From Neckera pumila (Eukaryota; Streptophyta; Bryopsida; Hypnales; Neckeraceae), in NCBI GenBank assembly GCA_963969595.1, contig OZ018409.1, positions 17,888,975-17,952,974 of the forward strand: a stretch of DNA of 64,000 bases, given 5' to 3'. Made by a program: the position numbers and the translations under genes. Of this stretch, positions 1-11,754 are shown one piece after another. The notes below the pieces were generated by a model. The model was not told the origin of the DNA and searched no databases. It saw only the letters and a program-made list of their open reading frames with translations. Position 1 is the first letter of the stretch. Each line of letters opens with the position of its first letter.

Positions 1-740
1 CTTTTCATAGTGAGCTGCCCAAAATTGCTATAATGCGAGAAAATGTAGTTTTAACATTTTAAGGTTAAGGTATGTAATGTACACCTTTTTATTTTGGCAA
101 CATAATGAGTATTTGCACCAATTCAATACCCCGGGAAGATCACTTAGTATAACTACAAGAAACCATGTGTGTTAAAGTGAATTTTGGACCTCGTATATAC
201 TTTTTCATAAAGTATATTTTCAACCTATAATTTTGAGGTTTGTTCAATAATGACTATAGGTTTCTATTGCCAAAAATTTCCAATCCAAATAATGTATGAA
301 ATGATTTCTAGGAGTCAGAGGTTGAAAAATGAATTGAAATGGCATATTTTTCGACTCAAATATTTATTGTGAATGCATTTGATTACCATTGCATCAATAT
401 TCAGATATTAAATGAAATTTCAATAGGAATTTATTTTTAGCAATTTATTTTTCATTTTTAAGACAATTTTTTCTTGTATAAAGTAGGGGTATGAAAATTA
501 TTTTCGACTTTGCAGTGTATTCTTTTACTTCAAAAATTCATAACTAATTATATTTAACAGATAAAACATATCAATAATTCACAACATAAACTTTAAAGCT
601 AGAAAAATCTACCCATATTTTTTTGTTTCCTTTTATTTGAATTTTAGGACATAAGATAGGGGGGTCAAAAAACTTAAGGCACGTAGGTTCCAATTGACAC
701 TAAGTGATCTCCTCGGGTTCAATACAATTTTTGTTTTTGG
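1..740. other. AT-rich non-coding DNA, no gene seen
   Basis: No open frame of coding character, no recognisable repeat unit and no structural RNA were seen. The stretch ends in sequence that grades into the AT-rich satellite beginning near 750. Confidence 0.5.
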
Positions 741-749
741 ACTTCGTAA

Positions 750-1960
750 GGGCTTAATCATAGATACCTTTCCTAGAGCTCATTGCAAAATATTTTTGAC
801 TAACGAAACCTAAATGCAAAATCTTTTTGACTCCCTCAACCTCCATGCAAAATGTTTTTAAGTTATTCTTGGGATCACCATCCTTTTCCATTTTTTTTGA
901 GGGGGGGGATTTGTAAGGGCGTTGGAATTGGATACCTTTTCTAGACTTCAATGCAAAATGTTTTTGACTAACAAAATCTCAATGCAAAAATTTTTGGACT
1001 CACTAAACCTCAATGCAAAATGTCTTTGACTAACTAAACCCCAATGCAAATTTTTTTTGATTCCCTAAACCTCAATGCAAAATGTTTTAAAATTGTTCTT
1101 GGGGTCACCATCTTTTTCCATCTTTTTAAGAGGGGGGAGGAATTTGTAAAGGCATTAGAGTTGGATACCTTTTCTAGACCTGAATGCAAAATATTTTTGA
1201 CTAACTAAATCCCAATGCAAACTTTCTTTGATTCCCTAAACCTCAATGCAAAATGTTTTTGACTAACTAAACCCCAATGCAAACTTTTTTTGATTCCCTA
1301 AACCTCAATGCAAAATGTTTTTGACTAACAAAATCCCAATGCAAAATTTTTTGGACTCACTAAACCTCAATGCAAAATGTCTTTGACTAACTAAACCCCA
1401 ATGCAAATTTTTTTTGATTCCCTAAACCTCAATGCAAAATGTTTTAAAATTATTCTTGGGGTCACCATCTTTTTCCATTTTTTTTTAGAGGGGGGAGGAA
1501 TTTGTAAAGGCATTAGAGTTGGATACCTTTTCTAGACCTGAATGCAAAATATTTTTGACTAACTAAATCCCAATGCAAACTTTCTTTGATTCCCTAAACC
1601 TCAATGCAAAATGTTTTTGACTAACTAAACCCCAATGTAAACTTTTTTTGATTCCCTAAACCTCAATGCAAAATGTTTTTGACTAACAAAATCCCAATGC
1701 AAAATTTTTTGGACTCACTAAACCTCAATGCAAAATGTTTTTGACTAACTAAACATCAATGCAAATTTTTTTTGATTCCCTAAACCTCAATGCAAAATGT
1801 TTTAAAATTATTCTTGGGATCAACATCCTTTTCTATTTTTTTTTGGGTGGGAGGGAGTTTGTAAGGGCATTAGAGCTTGATAACTTTCCTAGATCTGAAT
1901 GCAAAATATTTTTGACTTACAAAATCTGAATGCAAAATGTTCAGATTATTCTTTGATTTT
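750..1960. repeat. AT-rich satellite with higher-order structure
   Basis: The basic word is about 30-33 bp, of the form 'ctcaatgcaaaatgttttt' followed by 'gactaactaaac' or 'gattccctaaac'. These words are nested in a higher-order unit that begins with 'ggcattagagttggatac' and runs to 'cttggggtcaccatc' plus a T/G-rich run. Higher-order starts lie near 750, 918, 1,150, 1,508 and 1,868. The 1,150 and 1,508 units are about 358 bp apart and nearly identical. No protein is encoded; the short minus-strand frame at 754-951 is composition only. Confidence 0.85.
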
Positions 1961-2136
1961 TAACCTCTTTCTATTTTTTTTTCATCATTTGAAGGACATG
2001 AGCAATAGGCAACTCCTTTTTACAAGGTCACATTTTCAGAAATTGCGGTTCTCATGACTAGTAGGGTGAGGGTAAATTTTTTGGGGAGCTAGATTATAAT
2101 AAGCATTTTTAAGAATCCAATAGTTGAGGTTTAGGT

Positions 2137-2150
2137 TTTAGGGTTTAGGG
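2137..2150 (+). repeat. Two plant telomere-type heptamers (TTTAGGG)x2
   Basis: Two adjacent TTTAGGG units sit between the AT-rich and GC-rich satellites. This is the Arabidopsis-type plant telomere heptamer, but two copies can easily occur by chance, so it is only weak support for plant origin. Confidence 0.3.
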
Positions 2151-2369
2151 ATGGGGTTTGGAACAAGGGAAGGAAATATTGCATTTTGGAATATTTTTTT
2201 GATGATTTCTAGCTTATCAATAAGATGACATTGAATTGGACGTCACTTTACAAATGACACAAGCGTACAGCCTTTACAGCTGTTCCATACAAGTGACCTA
2301 CTTAGGCGATTTTGGGTAAGGCAATCAACGATCTAGGGGCAAATGCGCGTCTTAAAGGGGGGGTCAGAA

Positions 2370-3990
2370 TTGGGTGTACTCTAAAGACCCGCACTCTAGG
2401 GGCGACCGGCGGTCCGAGGGCGAGTGCGGGTCTTTGGGAGAAGAATTAAGAAGTAGCTCTCCTAAAATGACCCGCACTCCAGGGACGACTGCCGATCCGG
2501 GGGCAAGTGCGGGTCTTTGAGAGAAGAATTTGGAATTGACTGTCCTCAAAAACACCTGCACTCCAGAGGCGACCGACGGTCCGGGGGCGAGTGCGGGTCT
2601 TTAGGAGAAGAATCTGGAAGTGGCTGTTCTCAAAACACCCGCACTCTAGGAGCGATCGGTGGTCCGGGGGCGAGTGCGGGTCTTTGGGAGAAGAATTTGG
2701 AAGTGGCTGTCCTCAAAACACCCGCACTTCGGGGGCGAATGCGGGTGGGGCGACCGGCGGTCTGAGGGCGAGCGCGAGTGGGGCGACCGGCGGTCCAGAG
2801 GCGAGTGCGGATCTTTGGGAGAAGAATTTGGAAGTGGCTGTCCTAAAAAGACCCGCACTTCAAGGGCAATCGGCAGTCCGGGGGTGAGTGCGGGTCTTTG
2901 GGAGAAGAATTAAGAAGTAGCTCTCCTAAAAAGACCCGCACTCCAGGGGCGACCGGCGGTCCGGGGGCAAGTGCGGGTCCTTGGAAGAAGAATTTAGAAG
3001 TGGCTGTTCTCAAAACACCCGCACTCTAGGAGTGACCGGTGGTCCGGGGGCGAATGCGGGTCTTTGGGAGAAGAATTTGGAAGTGGCTCTCCTCAAATGA
3101 CCCGCACTCCAGGGGCGACCGGTGGTCAGGGGCGCGAGCGCGGGTGGGGCGACCGGCGGTCTAGAGGCGAGTGCGGGTCTTTGGGAGAAGAATTTGGAAG
3201 TGACTATCCTAAAAAGACCCGCACTCTAGGGGCGACCGGCGGTCCGGGGGCGAGTGCGGGTCCTTAGAAGAAGAATTTGGAAGTGGTTGTTCTCAAATCA
3301 CCCGCACTCTAGGGGCGACCAGCGATCCGGGGGCGAGTGCGGGTCTTTGGGAGAAGAATTTGGAAGTGGCTGTCCTCAAAACACCCGCACTCCGGGGGCG
3401 ACCGATGGTCCGGGGGCGAGTGCAGGTGGGGCGACCGGCGGTCTGAGGGCGAGCGCGAGTGGGGCGACCGGCGGTCTAGAGGCGAGTGCGGGTCTTTGGG
3501 AGAAGAATTTGGAAGTGGCTGTCCTCAAAACACCCGCACTCCGGGGGCGACCGACGGTCCGGGGGCGAGTGCGGGTGGGGCGACCGGCGGTCTAGAGGCG
3601 AGTGCGGGTCTTTGGGAGAAGAATTTGGAAGTGGCTGTCCTAAAAAGACCCGCACTCCAAGGGCGACCGGCGGTCCGGGGGCGAGTGCGGGTCTTTGGGA
3701 GAAGAATTTGGAAGTGGCTGTCCTAAAAAGACCCGCACTCTAGGGGCGACCGGCAACCCGGGGGCGAGTGCGGGTCTTTGGGAGAAGAATTTGGAAGTGG
3801 CTCTCCTCAAATGACCCGCACTCCAGGGGCGACCGGCGGTCCGAGGGCGAGCGCGGGTGGGGCGACCGGCGATCCAGAGGCGAATGCGGGTCTTCGGGAG
3901 AAGAAATTGGAATTGACTGTCCTCAAAACACCCGCACTCCAGGGCGACCGGCGGTCCGGGGCGCGAGCGCGGATGGGGCGACCGGCGATC
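2370..3990. repeat. GC-rich hairpin minisatellite, ~84-bp unit
   Basis: About 16 units, each with the marker 'ggagaagaat' (near 2,436, 2,520, 2,602, 2,687, 2,818, 2,900, 2,984, 3,068, 3,183, 3,267, 3,351, 3,499, 3,616, 3,699, 3,779 and 3,898). Spacing is mostly 82-85 bp. Longer spacings (about 115-119 and 148) fit one or two extra modules of about 32 bp built from 'gcgaccggcggtc' and 'gagtgcgggtg'. Within each unit 'gagtgcgggtctt' is followed about 30 bp later by its reverse complement 'aagacccgcactc' (10-13 bp arms), so every unit can fold into a hairpin. Lack of stop codons in GC-rich DNA leaves frames of 65-132 codons open on both strands; these are not genes. Confidence 0.93.
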
Positions 3991-4129
3991 GCCTTTTCCT
4001 ATGACATGTGGATGCCACATGGCGGCCAGCTGGCACATGGTAAATACATGGTAAAATTCTAAAAGTCAAAGGTAACTTTGACTCCTATTAGACAGACGGG
4101 GGGGTCTACTAGACGTCCATGACGTCGCG

Positions 4130-4510
4130 TTTGTCGCGCTGTCACGCTGTCGCGACAGAAAATCCATAGTCATATTCCACGTCAGCCAAAAATATGATTG
4201 TACGCAGTCATATGCCACTTAGGATTTTTTTTTTTTGCTTTTGTCCAAGTACCTTAAGAAAAAGTCAAGTGTATCAAAAATGGTCAACATATATGCCACG
4301 TTGGCAAAATATGGCATTTTTTGGCTAATTATACTTCCCAACCCATATGACTGCAAATATGACTCATGTCTGAAGCGACCCGTTGGTAATGATTGGACCT
4401 AGTCATAGCGCAGATCATCTACAGTGATTTCTGCATGAGTCATATTTTGAGATTTTACGACTCATTGCAGTCATATTTTGCAATCACAAAATATCATTTT
4501 TGATGTAGTA
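4130..4510. mobile_element. Putative terminus of a CACTA-like DNA transposon
   Basis: Read on the minus strand, the segment starts at 4,510 with TACTACATCAAAAATG, resembling the CACTACAAGAAAA type of plant CACTA termini. It then carries several copies of AAAATATGACT in both orientations (for example near 4,345, 4,440 and 4,470), the kind of subterminal array such elements have. A related terminus and array are at 45,562-46,420. The partner terminus was not found, so limits and target duplication are unproven. 'tgtcgcgaca' near 4,150 is a short palindrome in the same stretch. Confidence 0.35.
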
Positions 4511-4866
4511 TTATTGTAGGATGGATGAAGCTAAGTAATTGGAACTAATACAAAACTCCTAGAGATAAAATATCTACACAATGCACAATGTATTTTACAT
4601 AACATTGAATAGCATATATTCAATGAGATTGCCTTGTACTCTTCAAAGTCCTTATGCACAAATTTCATCCACATATTATTAATGTAAGCTTCAATACCGA
4701 GACAATGGCAGGACATTTTGGAAAGCTCCATCTTTTGGGCTAATTCTAGGACAAATGATACAAACAACAAATAATAATAAAGATAGATGGTTTGCCAAAA
4801 TCCAAAGTATCCATTGAGTTATACACCAATGTAATCTAACCATTTGCCATCAATAAATTATTTTGA
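4511..4866. other. Unassigned AT-rich spacer before tandem unit 1
   Basis: A 79-codon minus-strand frame (4,531-4,770, starting MLFVSFVLELAQKMEL) is open here, but it has no family resemblance I recognise and no homologue elsewhere in the window. The spacer ends where similarity to 26,888 and 52,812 begins. Confidence 0.3.
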
Positions 4867-5692
4867 GTGTTCTATAGAGAAAAGAAGCTCTTTATGTACA
4901 CATGGCGTAGTAGGAGGTAGAATAGCCCATATTAAATATGTAATATAGAATTTGTAGTTTTTCAACCGCTCATAGTTCAGTCTAAAGTAGGAATTGCGTT
5001 CAAACTAGAATTTGAGACCTCATTTAGGCATAGATGATTGACATTTTGCAAAAAATCTTTGAAATAAAAAAAGGTGAGTACAAGTTATATTTCATCTCCA
5101 AAAGTCCGTATGAGATTTTTATATTTCACTTAATTGTTACAAACAAATCTAAGAGCGGATGTTGGAAAATGTCAAAATAAAATCCTTTCCAATCCTCTAT
5201 GATATTTGTCCATAACTTTTGAGTAGAATATTGAAATCTCAAATGGATTTTTGGAGATGAAATTTAATTTCATTTTTAAAATATTTAAGTTCTAAGTTTT
5301 TTGAAGAAAGTTATTCTACTATGCCTAAATGAGGTCTAAAACTATAGTTTTAACACAATTCTTACTTTAGATTTAACCGGGAGCGATTGAAAAAATACAA
5401 AGTCTAGATTACAAATCCCACATTGTTTATTTCATCTCCTACCACCCCATAATTCTATAAAATGTGGTACTATAGTTCCAAATCACAAAACATGAGTGGC
5501 TTACAAAGCAAAGTAAGGGAATTCAAACATTAAAAATTTTAACTTCAATGAATTGGTTGTCATTTGGTTCAAAGTTGCTAGATTGTAACATTTTTTAATT
5601 GAAAGTGTTTCAATTCCTAGTAACCAGATTGTGTAGTCACAACCTTGGCATGGACTTGAACTTTGATATTTTTCATAATGTAGCAAATTTGA

Positions 5693-5750
5693 GTGTGGAA
5701 TATTCCACACCAATTCATCCCTCGGATGAAATGATCATTTCGTCCACGGG
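5693..5750. repeat. Perfect palindrome plus core-deleted palindrome (unit 1)
   Basis: 5,693-5,710 is an 18-bp perfect palindrome around TGTGGAATATTCCACA. Some 20 bp downstream is GAAATGATCATTTC, a 14-bp palindrome. It equals the outer arms of the longer palindrome at 27,754-27,779 with the 16-bp centre removed. Confidence 0.7.
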
Positions 5751-6814
5751 AAGGCAGCTTCTCTGACCTCTATTAAATGTTATAATACTTGCAAGCATTC
5801 CTATATTAGATAATTTACACTTGAAAATTGTACATTGTTGCCACACAGAAAAGCATGGATCTAGATACAACCTGTCTATAAGCTACATTTTAGATGGGCA
5901 TCATCCAATTGTTATCCTACATAAAAAGATGTTTTCACTTGTCAAAAGTGGTGTTAATGAGGGGCTTGGAATGAATGTAGGTACAATGTTGGACTAGATC
6001 CACTATCCTAAATTACTCCTAACACCAAATGCAAGCATATAGATTTGTTTGCCATTTAGGCCAAGAATTACGTGGTGTTAGTGAGAGGGCATTTTAGTAC
6101 ACCAATAGAACTTCTTCACTCCTAATATCACTCCCTAATTCCACTCCTAATACCTAGTGCAAACATTCCTTACTTCTAAGTGATACTATTTATCGACATC
6201 CAACTAATCAAGTATTTGGTGAGAATTTAATATAGGTATCGATTATCTACAGGTGGACATTTAGTGTGGACATTTAGTGTGGGTGGCTTGTAAGCAATGT
6301 CATAACCGCAACATAAGGTAGTAGGCTCTAAAAGCAACCCTTTAAGGGCTGATTCACCTTTTTTTTTTATAGGTTTGCATGATCAGATTTAATTTTAGCT
6401 CATTTTTCAAAGAAAGAAAAATAGATGCCAATGAAACGTAACACAAGTGGTTTCATATTTTTTGAAGCATTTTTGAATTGGTTATAGATTATCAAAGATT
6501 TTTGTTGTAGGTACCTATTTGTAAACCTAGGTCTCCCAAAATCCGTCCTCTTGCAACATCTAAAGTGATTTGAGGAAATCAAGATCAATGATTGGCTCTC
6601 GTAATAGAAAAACAAATTTTCCTTGATGCATTCAATAGCTAAAGTGATCCATTCAAGTATCACCTCCAATCCATTCTACAACTAAGTATAGGGTCAATTT
6701 GAAGAAGCAGGTCACTTTTAGAACACACTACCTTATCATATTTAGTGTAGCTCTTATGCTTACAGTCAAAGCAAAGTGCCAATATATACTGTTAACGAGC
6801 TGAACTGTGACTGT

Positions 6815-6897
6815 ACTAAGTACAAGGAAAAGAGAATATTTATTTCTTTGCCATATTTCAAAGGATTGTTCAAAACCTCGTACAGAAGTAGGTACAA
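6815..6897 (-). pseudogene. GDSL esterase/lipase remnant, C-terminal tip only (unit 1)
   Basis: Minus-strand translation gives LYEVLNNPLKYGKEI, which matches the region just before the C-terminus of plant GDSL esterases (family pattern Y-N/D-x-x-x-N-P-x-K-Y-G-F/x-E). The same words occur in the longer remnants at 28,955-29,290 and 54,795-55,130. In unit 1 about 250 bp of that remnant has been deleted, and the sequence jumps directly to 'gtaggtacaaatgaatg'. The frame is non-functional in isolation. Confidence 0.6.
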
Positions 6898-7178
6898 ATG
6901 AATGTCATTAGGAATTTATTTCTTTGTGAAATTCAGGCAACACAAAGTAGTAGTTTAAATTGCAGAGGCTTAAAATAATTTGAAAAAGTATGATTTTGGC
7001 AAAGTAGTGTCACACGCATTAAAGTGGAAGCACTCATTCCCATGGATTTAAGCAATTTAGCATAGCTGGAGGCATCTTTTGCTACAAAAAGTAATTTTGC
7101 GGTATTAGCAAGTGGAAATCATAAATTTTCAAAACACAAATAGAATTTTTGGATAAGGCATCTTATTTCTATGAATTT

Positions 7179-8103
7179 TTAACCCCTAAAGGACCAAGGC
7201 CTTTTTTTTGCCAAAAAACTCTCAAAACTGCCATTTCTAGAGCAAAGAGTATGAGAATCTGAAAATTGCATTTTTTGCACATCCAACCAATAGATCTTAT
7301 ACCTAACTAGTATGAGAATGTGTGGAAAAATTTCAAAATTTTTGACCGCACAAGTTGCAAGATATCTGTGTTTAAAGTGAAAAAATCAAAATTTTCAGCA
7401 CATTGCTGGACTAGATTTTATGACTTTGAACCATTTTAACTTAAATTTTTGGCATGACAAAGTTTTGGGCTTTAAATATTTCTAGTGGAAAATTCAATTG
7501 AGAGTAAAGGAAAAAAAAGATATTCCAAAAAACTTGATTTTCATTCTTAAAAAAATTGTTAAGTAGAAGTAGGTACAAGATAGAAGGAAGATCTAAAGTA
7601 TTAATATCTTTTAGATGGAATTAAAATGCACTAATCCCAATGGTGAGATCGTTCTAGCAAGAAAACTAAACTATGTGAAACTTTTTTTTTAAAATAATTG
7701 CAAAATTGCATTCCAAAATGAATCCTATAAGTTATATTTTTCAAGGAGATTCTCTAATTGCCCAAAAAAACAAGATTGTCCATAACTTTCTCATAAAAAA
7801 TCCAAATGAAATGAATCAAAGCTTCCCAAATAGGCAAAAATATAATCTATAAGGAAGAAAAAAATTTAATGTAAAAAAAATTTGCAAATTTTTTTTGTTG
7901 CCCCCTCTCCCCTATTTTGAGCTTATTTGGGCATAACTTCTGTTCCCGGGCACCGATTGAAAAACAAATTATATCCCCATGAAGCTTATCAGTTTTTCTA
8001 TCTTCCAAAGAAAATTCAGAAAATAATGTCAAAATTCAGCCCATAGGTACCTGCCCAAAATACCATTTGTCCCCTAAACAGACAATGGTCCTTTAGGGGT
8101 TAA
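7179..8103 (+). mobile_element. TTAA-flanked inverted-repeat element, 925 bp (copy E1)
   Basis: The left end is TTAACCCCTAAAGGACC and the right end is its exact reverse complement, ending GGTCCTTTAGGGGTTAA. Ends that start CCC inside a TTAA duplication are the signature of the piggyBac superfamily, so this looks like a non-autonomous piggyBac-like element; the superfamily call is inference. The interior is AT-rich with no transposase frame. Conserved interior words include 'gtccataactttctcat', 'aatcccaatggtgagatc' and 'gtacctgcccaaaat'. Copies at the same place in units 2 and 3 (29,534 and 55,416) show the insertion predates the tandem duplication. Confidence 0.75.
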
Positions 8104-9585
8104 AGTAGAACTCCCTAGGGCACCTCAACACCACATTTGTTTCTAATAAACTGCCTTGATTTCAACACGGAGATTTTAAAAAATCAATACCAACCAACCA
8201 CTAATAAGCATGGGTATGGTTTCATGGTACTTTGAAGGGACACTTTGATGGACACCTAATGTGCTGCAGCTGGTACATGGACATAATTGATGCTTCCACC
8301 TTAGTAGATTATTAGTATAGACATTTTTGCCAAAAAGAAAGGATCAATTCTAAACTTGAGTTGGACTTGTATCAAGCAATTTCTAGTTTTTGGAACATAG
8401 AAACTACTAGTATTACTTCAATAAATAAGAGAATGTAGTTCTTGTAGATATAGTGTGGGATCTTGAAGAACCAAGCTTGTCTTAGAAACCTAGTGCAAAC
8501 TGTACATGCTTGTAAGTATTTGCTTATATCTATGTGCAAATAAATATTATTTACCTCAAGTTCATCTAAATGATCATGAAAGACAATTTTCCGAGAAGAT
8601 TCAAACATTACTTTAGATTAACCTTGGAATGACATAACACTACTTGGGTGATAGGTCCCCAATCACAAATTAACTGATTCAATTTTTGAATTAATAGGTA
8701 TATTCTGTATTTCTACGAGAACCCAAAAAGTCATTTATCAGAAATTTATCGTCTTTAGCATCCTTTGAAAATTACAAAATGAGAAATTACTTCCTCGTCA
8801 TTCTACAAATTGGGTTAGGCTGCATTCGAAAAAAAACACAAATCTTGGAATTCGGGATTTTGCATGTTGATGGTGGGGCCTAATTAAGAGGTGAGCCTTC
8901 ACCAAAGCAGGGACATGCCAAAAGTATCAGATTAGGCCACGACTGATTTGGCCGTCTGCTAGTGGAGATACTCCAATGAAAGCTTTATACAAGTGTTTGC
9001 ATATGTTAAACCTTGCGAGCTTCAAAGTCCATATGTTGGATGATGAATACAATGATTTAAAGCTACATTTTTCCAAATGACTTATCATTCATCAAAATTC
9101 ATACTTGAATCTCAGAAAGATAACATCATTTATAAATAATTTGATGAACTTGAGGTAAATAATGTCTTTGTTCAAGATACCAAAAAGGAAGGGCATTATC
9201 ACCACATCGTTGCCAAATTTTTAAAGAAATTTTAGAAAAAAAGGTTCAACAAATGCTAAATACAAATGTATTTTTGTAAGATTCTTTTTCTTCACAAAAT
9301 GAGAATTGTAAAGAAATAGAATTTTCCCCAAAATTCAAATTGGCATCTCTTTGATATTTTTTGAAATCTATTTATACATAATACTAAAATCATGAATACT
9401 TTGTTCATAAATAAATAGAGATCTCCAAAGAAATTGTGGTCATATGATTAGTAGAACAAAAAAGGGTCTTAATCTACCTTCTATCCAAACCAACACAAGT
9501 CTTTGGGATTGTTGCGCCACGTGCTCTCTTGGCGACAAGCTTTAAACTAGGAGCAATTGTACGTTTTCTTTCTTTTTGGTTCTGA
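8104..9585. other. Unit-conserved non-coding DNA
   Basis: The stretch is collinear with 30,469-31,950 and 56,342-57,830. The minus-strand frame at 8,372-8,608 is also open in unit 3 (56,611-56,847) but broken in unit 2, so it is probably not selected. No other gene was seen. Confidence 0.4.
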
Positions 9586-9789
9586 ATGAGGTCAATATAT
9601 GTATTTATTTGCAAAATGATAAAAAGATTTGATATATCCCCTTATGTTAACTATGTAGTGAGTCCTTGTTTTATTCCTCACAAACAACTTAGTCGTTCGA
9701 GAAATTACTTCATGAATTTTTTTTTCTTTGGTCATTGCAAGAAACACTTAATGTTTTTGTCTTTAAAATATTGTTTTTGGCCACAATGT

Positions 9790-10000
9790 TGCTATTGCTA
9801 TAACTACTACAAATTTTGTGTGAAAGCACTGCAATACAAATCTAGATTTTTCATTGCACTTGAATGTGCTATGACCATGGCTGGTGGTAGTACAAGAATA
9901 GTATGTGCTGCAACCTTAATAGGTCATAATGCACGATTGGGCCCTCTTTTGATAGTGGGTCAATTCTACAATACTATGCATTGCTACTGATTGCACCAGA
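9790..10000 (+). pseudogene. Unrecognised conserved frame, frameshifted copy (unit 1)
   Basis: The plus-strand frame contains LECAMTMAGGSTRIVCAATL followed by IGHNARLGPLLIVGQ, largely hydrophobic, as in a membrane segment or buried strand. The unit 3 copy (58,060-58,371) reads on into YALLVIAPDYYKIRGDQK. Units 1 and 2 have eight extra bases ('caatacta') just after the VGQ codons, which throw the frame into a stop at ...NTMHCY. The open frame extends upstream to 9,586, but the part before 9,790 is low-complexity and less convincing. I do not recognise the family; it may be one exon of a longer gene. Confidence 0.3.
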
Positions 10001-10597
10001 CTACTACAAAATTAGAGGGGACCAAAAATTAGTAGAAAATGGATGCATAAATATTTTGATTTTTTATTCATTTTGAAAAAAGATCACAAAAGAGAATATA
10101 ATAATGGCCATTTTTATGCACTTTGACAGTTTGACATGCTTGATTTGCACCAATTAAATACTTTTGAATGGAATTTCTTTTTCATTCAATTCTTTGCACC
10201 AAGGATACACACTTTGAGTCCATGTGTAAGCCAACACATAAGAGAATTTGCAAAAATCTGATCATCATTATGCGCACTCTTAAAACAGCCCCTACCTCTC
10301 CAATTTTTGACCCCAAAATATGCATTTTCATGTCAATCATGACGATTCCCCCCCCCCCCCTTCCAAATGCCAAAAGAAGAGATTGAATCAGAGGCTATTT
10401 AAAAACAATAAACCAATTTTCAAACTGTACAAAGAAATTACTGAATCTCTACAACTATCACATGCACAAATCTTTATTTCCAACTTCACATACATTGAAC
10501 AAACACCACAAGGTGATAGTTGAGAAATCACCCGTTTAAAGTTGTGATTCACCTCATTGAGGAGAAACACATTTTCATTGTTGAAAAGGAACAATGT
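10001..10597. other. Spacer; deletion junction with NLR1 at about 10,597
   Basis: The stretch matches 32,380-32,955 and 58,240-58,810. At 'gaacaatgtga' near 10,597 the match stops, and sequence from inside an LRR follows at once. Units 2 and 3 instead have about 570 bp of further spacer and degenerate LRRs. A deletion has removed the 3' end of NLR1 together with that spacer. Confidence 0.6.
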
Positions 10598-11754
10598 GAT
10601 CCAGACCCATGTAGGTTCAACCCTGTAAGACATTTCAAGCCTCCAATGCTTTAAGGGAGCACTTTCAAGGATGAACATCCTTGAAGGTCCAACTGGCCGA
10701 TGCTCTCTAGAAGCTCACTCAAGGATTTACACCCTTCTAGTCCCAACTTCGTAAGACATTTCAAGCCGCCAATGCTTTGAGGAAGCACTTTCAAAGATAA
10801 ACATCCTTCAAGATTCAACTCAATGACAGAGTTCAACTCACCAATGCTCTTTGGAAGCTCACTCAAGGATCGACACCATCTTAAACTCAACATTATAAGA
10901 CAACTCAAGCCTCCAATGCTTTGAAGAAGCACTTTCAAGGATGAACATCCCAAAAGATCCAACTCAATGAGAGAGTTCAACTTGCCGATGCTCTCCGGAA
11001 GCTCACTTGCGGATTGACACCATCTTACACTCAACATTGTAAGACATTTCAAGCCTCCAATGATTTGAGGAAGCATTTTCAAGGATGAACATCCTTGAAG
11101 ACACAACTTAATGAGAGAGTTCAACTCGTCGATGATCTGCGGAAGCTCACTCAAGGATTCACACAATTCAAGATCCAACTTTGTAAGACATTTCAAGCCT
11201 CCAATGCTTTCAAGAAGCACTTTCAAGGATGAACATCCCAAAAGAATCAACTCAATGAGAGAGTTCAATTCGCCAATGCTCTCCAGAAGCTCACTCAAGG
11301 ATTGAAACCTTTGTAGATCCAACTTTGTAAGACATTTCAAGCCTCCAATGCTTTAAGGAAGCACTTTCAAGGATGAACATCCTCAGAGATCCAACTCAAT
11401 GAGAGAGTTGAACTGGCCGATGCTCTCCGGAAGCTTACTCAAGGATTCACACCCATGGAGGTTCAACTTTGTAGGACATTTCAAGCCTCCAATGCTTTGA
11501 GGAAGCACTTTCAAGGATGAACATCCCAAAAGATCCAACTCAATGAGAGTGTTCAACTGGCCGATGCTCTCCGGAAGCTCACTCAACAATCTACACCATT
11601 GTAGACCCAACTTTGTAAGACATTTCAAGCCTCCAATGCTTTGAGGAAGCACTTTCAAGGATGAACATCCTCCAAGATCCAACTCAATGAGAGAGTTCAA
11701 CTCACCGATGCTCTCCGGAAGCTCACTCAAGGATCTACACCCACAGAGGATCAA
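10598..11754 (-). pseudogene. NLR1 distal LRR region, interrupted by stops
   Basis: This is the in-frame continuation of NLR1 beyond its first stop. It contains the 48-residue double LRRs 4 (end) to 12. Additional stops in the same frame are at 11,383-11,385 (TGA where paralogous units have GGA or CGA), 11,353-11,355 (TAA, normally CAA) and 10,651-10,653 (TAA, normally CAA). The frame itself is never shifted. Double LRR 12 has lost six residues, giving ESIGQLDLQGC in place of the longer unit. Homology fades after CLTGLNLHG, at the deletion junction near 10,597. Confidence 0.85.

Noticed and set aside
2137..2150. Interstitial telomere sequence.
   Set aside because: Only two heptamers; too short to distinguish from chance in this T/G-rich stretch.
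2364..4062. Many frames of 65-132 codons on both strands across the GC-rich minisatellite, with recurrent words such as GEEFGSGCPQNTRTP.
   Set aside because: Simultaneously open frames on both strands follow from the GC-rich tandem unit. Reading frame changes between units whose lengths are not multiples of three, so no consistent protein repeat is kept.
8372..8608. 78-codon minus-strand frame starting MFESSRKIVFHD, open in units 1 and 3.
   Set aside because: The unit 2 copy is broken, substitutions look unconstrained, and no domain is recognisable. Similarity is explained by the tandem duplication.
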